DNA of 64,000 nt from Actinomycetota bacterium (GCA_014360645.1 JACIXD010000002.1:186001-250000), one strand, 5' to 3'; numbered from the stretch's first letter, positions 34,518 to 44,137 are shown. Program-made: numbers and translations. The notes: generated by a model not told the origin, from the sequence alone.

Positions 34518-37034
34518 TCAGGAGCTGCCGCCGTCGATGCCTTCGCCGTAGCGGAAATAGAAGGCGCCCTCCACCACCAGGCGCTCGCCGCCGGCGGCGG
34601 TGACCTCGGCGCTGACCCCCTCTCCCGCCAGGAGGTCGTTCTCGAGCACGGAGAGGCGGGCGCGGGGCGCGAGGGCGTATTCGCGGGTCACCTCCCTCCC
34701 GCTCTCCCCCATCAGCACCACACGCACCACCACGCCCTTATCCTCGAGGTTGGACACCAGGACCCAGCTCTCGAAGCCGGGGCCCGTGTATCCCTCCGGA
34801 ATCAGCCATTGGGAGAAGGACTCCGTAGCCCCCATGGCCGCATGCCCGCCCCCCGCCATGCCGAAAGAGCCGCGGTAGGCGAAATACATGGCTCTCTCGG
34901 CCACCACACCCGGATAGTCAGCTCGCACCCTCGCGGAGACCTCCACGTCCCCAAGGCCCGGGATCTCGTCCACATGGAGGGTGGCACGGGAGCGCGGCTG
35001 CAGGGAGACCTCCCGCTCCAGGATCACCCCGTCACCGCGCTGAAAGGAGGCAATGGCCGTCACGGGCGATGGAGACGGATTGGCCAGGAGGAGCCAGGTA
35101 TCGAAGTCTCCTCCCGTGTACCCCTCCGCGAAGTACCATTCCTCCGCGGCAGCGCGCGCTCCCATGGCCGCCGATCCGCCGCTTCTGTCACCCATATCGA
35201 AATAGACCGCCCTCTCCGCCACCACGGGGAGATCGCTGGATATGGCGGTGGCCAGCTCCGCTCCCGGCAGCAGGTCGTTGAGCCTGATGGTACGGCGGGT
35301 CCCGGGAGCTACCTCCGCGGCGTAGCGCACGCATCCCCCCGGGGTCATGAGGTCCAGGTCGAGGTGTGCCGTCTCCTTCTGCGGGTTGAGCACCAAGATG
35401 TAGGTGTCGAAACCTGGCCCGGTGTAGCCCTCGGCGAAATACCATTCCCTGGAAACCCCCGAGGCGCCGGTGGTATGGCCGTCCCTGATGCCGTGGTAGT
35501 CGAAATACATGGAGCGCTGCGCGCGCAGCGCGGAGCCTTTGCGGGTCACCAAGCGCGCCGAAACGTCCCCCGCCGGTGCCATGCGGTTGAGGTGCAGGGT
35601 CAGGCGGGAACGCGCGGGCACGCTCACCCGGGTGGAGGATATGAGCCCCTCGTTCCCGAAGAGCTCCAGGGTGGCTTCCTCGGGCTCGCCGCCCGGGTTC
35701 TCGAGCAGGAGATAGGTGTCGAACCCCAGGCCGGTGTAGCCCTCGGCGAAATATAGGCCGTCGTCGGGACCGTCGCTCTGTTTCGGGCTCAGTCCGAGGG
35801 CCCCATCCACCCGCAAGATCCCCCACCCGCTGGCGGCGTCCCAGCCACGCTCGCAGAGGTCCCGCGCGCTTCCGGTGAGGCGCGCTTCCGCCTCCCCGAC
35901 GTCAAGTCCGGGCTCCCGTGAGAGCATGAGGGCCAGGGTCCCGCTCACCTGGGGCGCGGCCATGGAGGTACCGCTCAAAGAGGCGTAGCGGCCTCCCGTG
36001 TAGGTCGCGTATATGGCCACGCCCGGCGCCACCAGGTCCAGCCCCTCTCCGCGGTTGGAGAAGGAGGCCGGGCGGTCCTCGCTGTCCGTCGCCCCCACGC
36101 CGAGCACCCCCTCGCAGGCCGCCGGGTAGCTCAGGGAGTCCAGCCCGCCGTTGCCGGCCGCCGCCACCAGCAGGCAACCCCGCGAGCTCGCGTAGTCCAC
36201 GGCTTCCTGCAGGGCCCGGGAACTGGCTCCGCCGCCCAGGCTGAGGTTGATCACCCGCGCTCCGCGGTCCGCGGCGTAGCGGATCCCGGCCACGATGTCC
36301 GAGTAATACCCGTATCCGCTCCCGTCCAGCACCCGCACCGGGAGTATCCTGGCCCTCCAGGCCATCCCGGCCACGCCCTCGCCGTTGTCCCCCGCGGCGG
36401 CGATGATGCCCGCCACGTGGGTGCCGTGCCCGTAGGGGTCCGCGGTGTCCTCGTCGTCGTCCACGAAATCGAAGCCGCGCTCCACGCGCCCCCGCAGGTC
36501 GGGGTGGGCGGCGTCCACGCCGCTGTCCACCACCGCCACCAGCACCCCCTCGCCGTAGCTGCCGGCATCCCAGGCGGCGGGCGCGGCGGTGCGCGCCAGG
36601 TACCACTGCCGCTCGTACTGGGGGTCGTCGGGCAGGTATTCCGCCCTCGCCACCGCATCCTCCTCCACGAAGCGGACGCCCGGCAGGGCGGCCACGGCCC
36701 GCTTCGCATCCTCGAGGGACAGGCCTCCCCGCAGCGGGACAGACTGCAGGCCGGGGACGGGCCAGGCGGCGTCCCGCAGGCACTCGTAGAGCCCGGGCGT
36801 CTCCTCCAGGACTTTCACGGAGCCCCCGGTCCGGCCTGCGGCGGAGAGGAGCCTCTCCACCCCCGCCTTTCCCTCCTCCCAGGCGACCATGAGGCGGGGC
36901 CGCGGCTCCTGTCCCGATGCCGCCGCGGCGTTCATGCCCGTGGAGATGGAGAGCACGGCGGAGACGGCGGCAAAAAAGACAAAGGCCGCCACCATCGCCG
37001 GCGCCGTTTTACGCATCCCTTCCGTGACGGCCAT
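34518..37034 (-). CDS. secreted subtilisin-like serine protease (S8) with four C-terminal FAEGYT repeats
   Basis: An 838-residue pre-pro-protease. Signal peptide residues 8-39; propeptide ~45-135 (inhibitor-I9-like, 'GVRFVEEDAVAR'); S8 catalytic domain ~145-425 with triad Asp170 (VAVVDSGVD), His203 (YGHGTHVAG) and Ser357 (LSGTSMAAP), plus oxyanion Asn295 (AAAGN). It resembles fervidolysin/thermitase types. Then come four ~100-residue repeats (LYFAEGYT, WYFAEGYT, WYFAEGYT, WLIPEGYT), the module seen in three other window proteins. The start ATG 37034 has AGGAGG 7 bases upstream; the frame extends upstream without a ribosome site. It is an exported peptidase; the repeats may tether it to the surface or to substrate (inference). 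Confidence 0.95.
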   Translation of the reverse strand: MAVTEGMRKTAPAMVAAFVFFAAVSAVLSISTGMNAAAASGQEPRPRLMVAWEEGKAGVERLLSAAGRTGGSVKVLEETPGLYECLRDAAWPVPGLQSVPLRGGLSLEDAKRAVAALPGVRFVEEDAVARAEYLPDDPQYERQWYLARTAAPAAWDAGSYGEGVLVAVVDSGVDAAHPDLRGRVERGFDFVDDDEDTADPYGHGTHVAGIIAAAGDNGEGVAGMAWRARILPVRVLDGSGYGYYSDIVAGIRYAADRGARVINLSLGGGASSRALQEAVDYASSRGCLLVAAAGNGGLDSLSYPAACEGVLGVGATDSEDRPASFSNRGEGLDLVAPGVAIYATYTGGRYASLSGTSMAAPQVSGTLALMLSREPGLDVGEAEARLTGSARDLCERGWDAASGWGILRVDGALGLSPKQSDGPDDGLYFAEGYTGLGFDTYLLLENPGGEPEEATLELFGNEGLISSTRVSVPARSRLTLHLNRMAPAGDVSARLVTRKGSALRAQRSMYFDYHGIRDGHTTGASGVSREWYFAEGYTGPGFDTYILVLNPQKETAHLDLDLMTPGGCVRYAAEVAPGTRRTIRLNDLLPGAELATAISSDLPVVAERAVYFDMGDRSGGSAAMGARAAAEEWYFAEGYTGGDFDTWLLLANPSPSPVTAIASFQRGDGVILEREVSLQPRSRATLHVDEIPGLGDVEVSARVRADYPGVVAERAMYFAYRGSFGMAGGGHAAMGATESFSQWLIPEGYTGPGFESWVLVSNLEDKGVVVRVVLMGESGREVTREYALAPRARLSVLENDLLAGEGVSAEVTAAGGERLVVEGAFYFRYGEGIDGGSS

Positions 37035-37718
37035 GTTATCGCCTCCTATGCCTCCTCGCTCTGGGGTTCGGAGACACGCGGAAATCGCATCATCGGGCGC
37101 GGGCGTGATTTCGTGGCCACGCCAGGGGGATAGTGTCCCCACGGGGCTCGGGGAGAGGAGATCGAGGGCGGCCGGGGGTACGCGGATCAGGAGAAGGCCA
37201 CTCTCGTGAGCAACGAACACAGGAAACGGTGACCGTCGCGGGCCGCACGCCTCCATGCGGACAGGCGCCGGACATGCGTGAGGGAAGACCGGAAAACATG
37301 CCTGTCGGTGGATCGGGAAGATGGGAGCGGCCGCATCCCCGCGGGGCAAAGGGTCGGGAGTAGGAGGCGATGTCGCCTCCCGCGTACTGTTCTTCGCGAG
37401 GTCAGGCGCGATGGGTAAGCGTTTGCGGTTCAGGGAGAGAGCCGAGGGGCCGCGGTGGGTCAGCGGTCATGACGGGGCGGCCTGGACCTCGGAGCCGACA
37501 CGGCGGACGGGAAAGGGAGGCGCAAAGCCGCGGCCGGGGCAGGGCACTAATCCAGCAGCTGAGCCCCCATCACGCAGCTCCCGGCAGGGGAGGCGAAAAG
37601 CCGGGTCAGGTCGCGGCGCGGCGTAAGATCCCTGCAGGAGAATCAGGGGGTCATCGGATGAAGTGGGTCATCGGATCAGGATGACCGGGAATGCAGGGTT
37701 AAGGGCCAGACTGGAGAA
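37035..37718. other. 684-bp intergenic region without a gene
   Basis: Open frames are Arg/Gly/Pro-rich chance products. A short direct repeat GTCATCGGAT occurs twice around 37650-37676. The subtilase promoter should lie near 37040-37120, but no clear boxes were found. Confidence 0.5.
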
Positions 37719-37741
37719 GGAGGGGCGCCAAGCCCCTCCTC
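37719..37741 (-). terminator. probable terminator after the acyl-CoA dehydrogenase gene
   Basis: GGAGGGGC/GCCCCTCC arms (37719-37726 and 37732-37739) with a 5-nt loop. On the minus strand it is followed by TTCTCC, a weak T tract. It lies 106 bases beyond the stop at 37848. Confidence 0.5.
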
Positions 37742-37847
37742 CGTACTCGGATCTCCATTGGCTCCCCGGACGCATCCGCGGCATCGCCGCGCGGTTCGCC
37801 GGGATCCTCGACCGCCGCCGAAAGAAGTCCGCGGCGGCGGCTCCGTC

Positions 37848-38984
37848 CTAGCTCAGCAGGTGCCTCGCGATGACCACCCGCTGCACCTGGTTGGTGCCCT
37901 CGTAGATCTGGGTGATCTTGGCGTCGCGCATCATGCGCTCCAGGGGGTACTCGATCATGTAGCCGTACCCGCCCAGCACCTGCACCGCGTCCACGGTGAC
38001 CTTCATGGCCACGTCGGAGGCGAAGCATTTGGCCATGGCCGATACCGCCGAGGCCTCGCGCCCCGCCCTCTCCACCAGCGCGGCGGAGTAGTAGACAAGC
38101 TGCCGGGCCGCCTCCACCTGCATGGCCATGTCCGCGAGCATGAACTGGATGCCCTGCAGCCTGGCGATGGGCGCCCCGAACTGCACCCTCTCCTTGGCAT
38201 AGTTCACCGCGTGCTCCAGGGCTCCGGCGGCGATCCCCACTGCCTGCGCCCCGATGGAGGGGCGGGTGCGGTCCAGGGTCATCATGGCGATCTTGAAGCC
38301 CTCACCCTCCTTGCCCAGGAGGTTCTCCGCCGGGACCTCCATGTCCGTGAACACCAGCTCGGTGGTCTGGGAGCCGCGGATGCCCATCTTGTGCTCGATC
38401 TTGCCCACCTCGAAGCCGGGGAACTCCTTCTCCACGATGAAGGCGGAGATGCCCTTCACGCCCGCGCTCTCGTCCGTCTTGGCGAAGATGGAATAGGTAT
38501 CCGCGATGCCCCCGTTGGTGATGAAGCACTTCTGCCCGTTCATCACGTAGACGTCGCCCTTGCGCACCGCGCGCGTGGTCATGGCGGCGGCGTCCGATCC
38601 CGCGCCGGGCTCGGTGAGGCCGAAGGCGCACTGCTTCTCGCCCCTGGCCAGGGGCGGGATGTACTTCTTGAGCTGCGCGTCGTTGCCGGCGAGCATGATG
38701 GGCTGGGAGCCCAGCTTGCACACCCCGAGGATGAGGCTGGTGTTGGTGCACACCTTGGCCAGCTCCTCGATGGCGATGCATACCGTGAGGAGGTCGGCTC
38801 CCGCGCCGTCCAGCTCCTCGGGAAAGCACAGGGCCAGCAGGTCGTTGTCGCGCAGGAGCTCGAACATGTCCCAGGGGTATTCCCCGCTGGCGTCTATCTC
38901 CGCCGCACGGGGCTCCACCTTCTCTTTGGCCAGCTGGCGCACCGTCTGCTGGAGCATCTTCTGCTCTTCCGTCAGTTCGTACAT
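37848..38984 (-). CDS. acyl-CoA dehydrogenase 1
   Basis: A 378-residue FAD enzyme that oxidises acyl-CoA to 2-enoyl-CoA, with ETF as acceptor. Family motifs: 'CAFGLTEPGAGSDAAAM' (FAD/substrate loop), 'KCFITNGG', 'RVQFGAPI' and the C-terminal 'IYEGTNQVQRVVIARHLL'. The Glu of YEGT is at the usual catalytic-base position of short- and medium-chain enzymes. Length is typical. It follows the thiolase gene on the same strand across a 143-bp gap that contains an AATATGGT palindrome and so may be its own transcription unit. Chain-length specificity is unknown. Confidence 0.94.
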   Translation of the reverse strand: MYELTEEQKMLQQTVRQLAKEKVEPRAAEIDASGEYPWDMFELLRDNDLLALCFPEELDGAGADLLTVCIAIEELAKVCTNTSLILGVCKLGSQPIMLAGNDAQLKKYIPPLARGEKQCAFGLTEPGAGSDAAAMTTRAVRKGDVYVMNGQKCFITNGGIADTYSIFAKTDESAGVKGISAFIVEKEFPGFEVGKIEHKMGIRGSQTTELVFTDMEVPAENLLGKEGEGFKIAMMTLDRTRPSIGAQAVGIAAGALEHAVNYAKERVQFGAPIARLQGIQFMLADMAMQVEAARQLVYYSAALVERAGREASAVSAMAKCFASDVAMKVTVDAVQVLGGYGYMIEYPLERMMRDAKITQIYEGTNQVQRVVIARHLLS

Positions 38985-39054
38985 CTCACCCTCCTAAGAC
39001 TCTCGGACTCCTCGACCCCCGTCTCGCATTCGGGCCAGGTCCTCAACCCTGGAT

Positions 39055-39077
39055 AATATGGTTTAATTTACCATATT
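39055..39077. promoter_or_regulatory. palindromic operator-like site upstream of acyl-CoA dehydrogenase 1
   Basis: AATATGGT (39055-39062), seven A/T bases, ACCATATT (39070-39077): a perfect 8-bp inverted repeat in an A+T-rich island 70 bp upstream of the ATG at 38984. It is a likely binding site for a fatty-acid-type repressor and probably overlaps the promoter. Confidence 0.6.
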
Positions 39078-39127
39078 CCTCACGTGAAGGAATGCCTCTC
39101 AAGATCCAGGACCTGGCACCTTACCGG

Positions 39128-40318
39128 TCAACCTACCTTGATGAGCATGCCGTCGCCCTGGCCGCCGCCGCCGCAGATGCCGGCGGCCCCGTAGCCGCCA
39201 CCCCGCCTGCGCAGCTCATAAGCCAGGGTGGTGACGATGCGGATGCCGCTGACCCCGATGGGGTGGCCGAAGGCGATGGCGCCGCCGTTGACGTTGACGT
39301 TCTCCATCTTCTCCGGGTCCAGGCCCAGCATCTGCACCGAGCGCCAGGTCACGCTGGCGAAGGCCTCGTTGATCTCGAAGAGGCTCACGTCCTCCACCTT
39401 CAGCCCCGCCTTGTCCAGGGCCTTGAGGATTGCATTGGCGGGATGGGGATGCAGGTCGGCGAACTCACCCGCGCTGCATCCATAGGACACCACCTTGCAA
39501 AGAGGCTCCAGGCCCAGCTCCTTCGCCTTCTCCGCGCTCATCACCACCGCCGCGCAGGCACCGTCGTTTATCTGGGAGGCGTTGCCAGCGGTTATGGCCC
39601 CCTCCTTGTCGAAGGCGGGCTTGAGCGCAGCCAGCTTCTCCACCGTGGTGTCCGGGCGCACCCCCTCGTCGCGGTCGAAGACCACGGGGTCGCCCTTCTT
39701 CTGGGGTATCTCCACCGGCACGATCTCCTCGGTCAGGAGCCCTTTCTCCATGGCCGCGGCGGCTCTCTGGTGGCTGCGCGCTCCCACCAGGTCCATCTGC
39801 TCGCGGGTGATGCCGTATTTCGCGGCCCAGATGTCCGAGCCCTTGCCCATGTGCACGTTCTCGAAGGCGTCCCAGAGGCCGTCGTGGATCATGCCGTCCA
39901 CCAGGGTGCCGTTCCCCATGCGGTATCCCAGGCGAGCCTTGGGGATGAAATAGGGGGCGTTGGTCATGGACTCCTGTCCGCCCACCACCAGCACCTCGGC
40001 CTCCCCCGTCTTGACCATCATGTCCGCCATCTCCAGGGCGGACATGGAGGAGATGCACACCTTGTTGACGTTGATGCACCAGACCTCCCTGGGGATGCCG
40101 CCCTTCACCGCCGCCTGCCGCGCGGTGATCTGTCCCTGGCCTCCCGTGAGCACCTGGCCCATGATCACGCAGTCCACCGCGGCGGGATCTATCCCCGCCC
40201 TCTTCACCGCCTCGGCGATGGCGATGCCGCCGAGCTCCTGGGCGGTGAAGTCCTTGAGCGCACCGGCCAGCCGGCCGAAGGCGGTCCTCGCCGAGCTCAC
40301 GATCACCGTTTCCTTCAT
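39128..40318 (-). CDS. acetyl-CoA C-acetyltransferase (thiolase)
   Basis: A 396-residue classical thiolase, with Cys in '[15 protein letters not shown]' (~residue 88), '[11 protein letters not shown]', '[17 protein letters not shown]' carrying the catalytic His (~residue 350), and the C-terminal '[16 protein letters not shown]' second Cys motif. It condenses or cleaves acetoacetyl-CoA or longer 3-ketoacyl-CoA. GGAGG precedes ATG 40318. It sits between two acyl-CoA dehydrogenase genes on the same strand, fitting beta-oxidation or its reverse. Note that, unlike the two thiolase-like genes at 43-45 kb, all catalytic residues are intact. Confidence 0.95.
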   Translation of the reverse strand: MKETVIVSSARTAFGRLAGALKDFTAQELGGIAIAEAVKRAGIDPAAVDCVIMGQVLTGGQGQITARQAAVKGGIPREVWCINVNKVCISSMSALEMADMMVKTGEAEVLVVGGQESMTNAPYFIPKARLGYRMGNGTLVDGMIHDGLWDAFENVHMGKGSDIWAAKYGITREQMDLVGARSHQRAAAAMEKGLLTEEIVPVEIPQKKGDPVVFDRDEGVRPDTTVEKLAALKPAFDKEGAITAGNASQINDGACAAVVMSAEKAKELGLEPLCKVVSYGCSAGEFADLHPHPANAILKALDKAGLKVEDVSLFEINEAFASVTWRSVQMLGLDPEKMENVNVNGGAIAFGHPIGVSGIRIVTTLAYELRRRGGGYGAAGICGGGGQGDGMLIKVG

Positions 40319-40519
40319 CTCTTCCTCCCTCTGTGCTGTCTTTTTTTCCGCAGTCGATGATCCTGCCGCTTTTCAGAACAACCTGCCGTTCACCTTTTTC
40401 TCCATGCGCGGTCCCCCGTGCGTGCCGCCGCCGTACTTATCCAGCGGGGCTCCCCGTGACCGGAGCACCTCATATATCCTTTCTTCCATGCGGCAACCCG
40501 CCCGGAAGATACGCGTCAT

Positions 40520-41677
40520 CTACCTCAAGCCCAGCTCCCTGGCTATCACCATGCGCTGCACCTCCGAGGTGCCCTCGCCAATCTCCAGGATCTTGGCGTC
40601 GCGGAAGAAGCGGGACACCGGATATTCGTCCATGTAACCGTAGCCGCCGAAGATCTGCACCGCCTGGGTGGTGGCGCGCATGCACATCTCGGAGGCGAAG
40701 AGCTTGGCCATGGAAGCCTCCTTGGTGTGGGGCACCCCGGCATCGCGCATGGCCGCCGCCTTATAGGTCAGGGTGCGCGCCAGCTCGATGTCCGTGGCCA
40801 TGTCCGCGAGCTTGAACTGGATGGCCTGGAAGGAGGCTATGGGGCGCTTGAACTGCACGCGCTCCTTGGCATACCTCACGCTCTCCTCGAAGGCCCCCTG
40901 GGCCGTCCCCACCGCCAGGGCGGCGATGGCTATGCGCCCCCCGTCCAGGCAGTCGAGGAACTGCTTGAACCCGTCTCCCCGGTTGCCGATGAGGTTGCCC
41001 TCCGGAACCCGGCAGTCCACGAAGTTGAGCTCCCGGGTGTCGGAGGCGTGCCACCCCATCTTTTTATACTTGGGGGAGATGTTGTAGCCGGGCGTCCCCT
41101 TGGGGATGAAGATGTTGGAGATCTCCTTCTTGCCGCTGGGGCGCACCCCGGTGACGGCGGTGATGGTGACCACCCCGCTCATCTCCGTGCCGGGGTTGGT
41201 GATGAAGCACTTGGTGCCGTTGATCACCCACTCCCCGTTCTTGAGCTCCGCGCGCGTCTGGGTGTTCTGGGCGTCGGAGCCCGCCTCCGGCTCGGTGAGA
41301 CCGAAGGAGCCCAGGATCTTTCCCTGCGCGAGGGGGACCAGCCATTCCCTCTTCTGCTCCTCGCTGCCGTAGTAATAGAAGGGGCTCGAGCCCAGGGATA
41401 TGTGGGCCTCCACGGTGATGGCGCAGGAGCCGTCCACGCGGGCCAGCTCCTCCACCGCGATGGCGTAGGCCAGGTAGTCTCCTCCCGCGCCGCCGTACTC
41501 CTCCGGCCAGGGTATGCCCAAGATCCCGAGCTCGCCCATCTTGCGCACGATGTCGTAGGGGAACTCGCCCGTCTCCCAGAGGTGGTCCACCTGGGGGCGG
41601 ATCACCTGCTCGGAAAAGTCCCTGACCGAATTGCGGAACAGTCTCTTTTCCTCGTCCAGCTCGAACAGCAACTCCAT
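40520..41677 (-). CDS. acyl-CoA dehydrogenase 2
   Basis: A 385-residue acyl-CoA dehydrogenase. Signatures: 'GSFGLTEPEAGSDAQNTQT', 'KCFITNPG', 'RVQFKRPIASFQAIQFKLAD' and 'ILEIGEGTSEVQRMVIAREL' with a Glu at the catalytic position. I prefer ATG 41677 (AGG 6 bases upstream) over TTG 41695. It is only moderately similar to dehydrogenase 1 by eye, so the two probably handle different acyl chains or branched acyl-CoAs. The thiolase gene lies 201 bp downstream. Confidence 0.93.
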   Translation of the reverse strand: MELLFELDEEKRLFRNSVRDFSEQVIRPQVDHLWETGEFPYDIVRKMGELGILGIPWPEEYGGAGGDYLAYAIAVEELARVDGSCAITVEAHISLGSSPFYYYGSEEQKREWLVPLAQGKILGSFGLTEPEAGSDAQNTQTRAELKNGEWVINGTKCFITNPGTEMSGVVTITAVTGVRPSGKKEISNIFIPKGTPGYNISPKYKKMGWHASDTRELNFVDCRVPEGNLIGNRGDGFKQFLDCLDGGRIAIAALAVGTAQGAFEESVRYAKERVQFKRPIASFQAIQFKLADMATDIELARTLTYKAAAMRDAGVPHTKEASMAKLFASEMCMRATTQAVQIFGGYGYMDEYPVSRFFRDAKILEIGEGTSEVQRMVIARELGLR

Positions 41678-41883
41678 CACCTGCCTCGTCTCCAACTCCC
41701 TGCCTTACTGCTTGTCTCACCCAGGGCAAAGACCCCGGCGCCGGACGTAGCGTGGTGGCGGCCTCCCGGGCCTCGCGAAGAGGCTCCCGGCGCTTCCGAT
41801 GGGATTATATAGGAAATCGTCACCCCGTCCAAACCAAGGACAGGCCACGAAAACCCTTCTCTGCGCGCGGCGCGTGCAACCGG

Positions 41884-41912
41884 AAAAACCGGGGGAGGCG
41901 TGCCTCCCCCGG
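41884..41912 (-). terminator. Rho-independent terminator of the thiolase-like/DUF35 operon
   Basis: Perfect 11-bp stem CCGGGGGAGGC/GCCTCCCCCGG (41889-41899, 41902-41912) with a two-base loop; on the minus strand it is followed by five T (41884-41888). It lies 32 bases past the DUF35 stop at 41944. Confidence 0.93.
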
Positions 41913-41943
41913 CGGCTGAATCCGGTCTTTCCCGCGCTTTCGC

Positions 41944-42417
41944 TCACAGCGGCTGAAAGCCCAGGATGTCCTCGATGTGTCCCGTGCGGTCCTTCTTGGC
42001 CTTGAGGACGGGCTTTACCCTCATCCCCGCCTCGACCTCCTCCGGCTTCACCCCCGTCAGGTAGTGCATGAAGCGGCAGTCCGTCCCGTCCATGTCTATG
42101 AGCGCCAGGATGGCGGGCTCGTCCTTGGGGGTCTCGTCCATGTTCAGGTGCACCACCGTCCATGCGTACACGCTGCCCGTGCCCGGGACCGCAACGGTAT
42201 CCTGTATGCTCCCCAGGCAGCGCTCACAGAACGAACGCGCCGGCAGATAGGTGACCCCACACTCCTCGCAGCGTGAGGCGAGGAACTGGCCCTTGTCCTT
42301 TATGGCCCGGAAGAACTTCTCCAGTCCGAGCCCGTAGGTATAGACGTACTCGACGGGGATCTGTCCCTCGAAATAGGAGAGGTGATCGGTGCGGTTGATC
42401 CTTTCCGTGATTCCCAT
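41944..42417 (-). CDS. DUF35 OB-fold zinc-ribbon acyl-CoA-associated protein 2
   Basis: A 157-residue protein: short helices, then a rubredoxin-like zinc ribbon 'CEECGVTYLPARSFCERC' (~residues 49-66), then an OB-fold ('GTGSVYAWTVVHLN', 'GMRVKPVL'). DUF35 proteins form complexes with thiolase-fold enzymes, for instance the archaeal thiolase/HMG-CoA synthase complex, the benzoylsuccinyl-CoA thiolase BbsAB and the steroid aldolase Ltp2-ChsH2. It starts 4 bases past the previous DUF35 stop and is the last gene of a four-gene operon. Confidence 0.9.
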   Translation of the reverse strand: MGITERINRTDHLSYFEGQIPVEYVYTYGLGLEKFFRAIKDKGQFLASRCEECGVTYLPARSFCERCLGSIQDTVAVPGTGSVYAWTVVHLNMDETPKDEPAILALIDMDGTDCRFMHYLTGVKPEEVEAGMRVKPVLKAKKDRTGHIEDILGFQPL

Positions 42418-42421
42418 CTTC

Positions 42422-42943
42422 TCACCCCCTCGCCGGCTTGAAGTAGAGGATGTCGGTTATCGATCCCTCGCGCTCCTCGGGCTTCTTCCACACCGCCCGC
42501 ACCTTCATCCCTATCTTCACCTTATCCGGCTCGACCTCTCCCAGCACATGCAGTATCCCCATGCCGGGAGAAGCGCCGTCGATCTCTATGACCGCGGGAA
42601 TGTGTGGCTTCTCTCCCTCCTTGATGCGTGAGGCATCCCAGTTCACGTAACAGATGGAGAAGGTGTTCACCGTCCCGGTATCCCTGACGTACACCCATTC
42701 GTCGGTGGGACGCCAGCATAGCTCGCAGAACATGCGCGGGGGGATCATGATGCGTCGGCACTTGTTGCACTTGCGGGCGATGATGCGACCTTCCTTGAGC
42801 TCGGTCAGGTAACGGCCGATGGCCACGCCGTTGTCCCAGGCGTACCTGAGGTTGGGCTTCTTGTGCAGGGTCAAGACGGATCCGTCCTTTATCGCCGATT
42901 CCTTGAGCGGAGTGGCGCCGAGTTCGAACTTCTCCAGTTCCAT
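42422..42943 (-). CDS. DUF35 OB-fold zinc-ribbon acyl-CoA-associated protein 1
   Basis: A 173-residue DUF35 protein with the zinc ribbon 'CNKCRRIMIPPRMFCELC' (~residues 59-76) and an OB-fold with 'DTGTVNTFSICYVNWD' and 'IPAVIEIDGAS'. It is longer at the N-terminus than its neighbour. Tight spacing (12 bp after the thiolase-like gene, 4 bp before the next DUF35) suggests each DUF35 partners one thiolase-like protein. In known complexes DUF35 channels or holds the acyl-CoA. Confidence 0.9.
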   Translation of the reverse strand: MELEKFELGATPLKESAIKDGSVLTLHKKPNLRYAWDNGVAIGRYLTELKEGRIIARKCNKCRRIMIPPRMFCELCWRPTDEWVYVRDTGTVNTFSICYVNWDASRIKEGEKPHIPAVIEIDGASPGMGILHVLGEVEPDKVKIGMKVRAVWKKPEEREGSITDILYFKPARG

Positions 42944-42955
42944 TTCGCACCCCCT

Positions 42956-44119
42956 CTATATCCTCATGACCACCACGGTGCCCACCTGCATGAGGTCCCC
43001 CCATGCCTGGGCGAGCCCGCACTTCGGATTCCCCGGGACCTGGCGCTTGCCCGCCTCGCCGCGCAACTGCAGGAAGATCTCGATGATCTTCATGAGGCCG
43101 GTGGCGGCAATGGGATTGCCGACTCCCAGAGCCCCTCCCGAGGGGCACATGGGGCGGTCGCCGTCCCTCTGGGTCTTGCCGTCCAGGAGCATCTCCACGG
43201 CCTTGCCACGGTCGGCAAGCAGCAGGCCCTCCATGTGGTGCAGCTCCTTGTAGTCGAAGGGGTCGTAGGGCTCGGCGATCTCTATCTCCCGCTGCGGCTC
43301 GGTGATGCCCGCCATCTTGTAAGCCATACGCGCCGCCTTTTCCACGTAGCGCGGGTAATAGAGGTCCCTGGTCGCCCAGTATGCCGAGTCAAGATTCCAG
43401 CCCACGCCGTCGATCCACACCGGCTTGTCGGTGATGCGCTTGGCGACGTGCTCCGAAGCCAGCACGATGGCCGCCGCGCCGTCGGAGGCCGGACTGATGT
43501 CCAGTCGGTTGACCGGCCAGGCCAGGGTCTCGGAGTTCATGACGTCCTCCACGGTTATCTCCATGGGGAGCTGCGCCGCGGGGTGGTCCATGGCGTTCTT
43601 CTTGTTCTTGACCGAGACCAGGGCAATCTCCTCCTTGGTGATGCCGTAGGTGGACATGAAGCGGTTCATCTCCAGGGCGAAGATCCAGATCAGGGTGGGG
43701 TTGAGAGGTTGTTCCGTGGTGTGGTCGAAGATGGTCTTAAAAGCGCCCTGGGGATGGGGATGGCATGAGCTCATCTTCTCCGAGCAGACCACCAGGCAGG
43801 TGTCGAACATGCCCGAGGCCACGTGGTACCAGCCGTGGACGGGGGCGAAGACCCCCGTGCCGCCGCCCACGAACTGGCGCATATAAGGCTTTCTCCATCC
43901 ACCCGAGCCGTCGCTTAGGTACTCGCCCTTCATGTGTACGCCGTCGAAGGCATCCGGGGCGGTTCCCAGGCTCACGCACTCGATGTCCTTCATGGTCATG
44001 CCGCAGGATTCCAGGGCCATCTTGGAGGCCTGGGCTGCGAGCTCCTTTCCGGTCTCCTGGGCGCGGCGCACGAACTTGGTGATCCCGGCGCCCACTATCG
44101 CGACTCTCTGGTATGCCAT
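42956..44119 (-). CDS. thiolase-fold protein (SCP2/Ltp type) lacking catalytic Cys and His
   Basis: A 387-residue SCP2-thiolase-family protein ('VAIVGAGITKF' at the start, 'LQLRGEAGKRQVPG' near the end). Where thiolases have NCATG-like sequence with the nucleophilic Cys, it reads 'VGGGTGVFAPVHG', so the Cys is replaced by Gly. The usual GHP is GNP, and the C-terminal HN motif is 'GLAQAWGD'. It therefore should not work as a Claisen thiolase. Ltp2-type aldolases, which also pair with DUF35 proteins, are a plausible model; alternatively it is a non-catalytic acyl-CoA scaffold. It is second in the four-gene operon. Confidence 0.85.
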   Translation of the reverse strand: MAYQRVAIVGAGITKFVRRAQETGKELAAQASKMALESCGMTMKDIECVSLGTAPDAFDGVHMKGEYLSDGSGGWRKPYMRQFVGGGTGVFAPVHGWYHVASGMFDTCLVVCSEKMSSCHPHPQGAFKTIFDHTTEQPLNPTLIWIFALEMNRFMSTYGITKEEIALVSVKNKKNAMDHPAAQLPMEITVEDVMNSETLAWPVNRLDISPASDGAAAIVLASEHVAKRITDKPVWIDGVGWNLDSAYWATRDLYYPRYVEKAARMAYKMAGITEPQREIEIAEPYDPFDYKELHHMEGLLLADRGKAVEMLLDGKTQRDGDRPMCPSGGALGVGNPIAATGLMKIIEIFLQLRGEAGKRQVPGNPKCGLAQAWGDLMQVGTVVVMRI

Positions 44120-44137
44120 GCCGACTCACCTCCCGCC

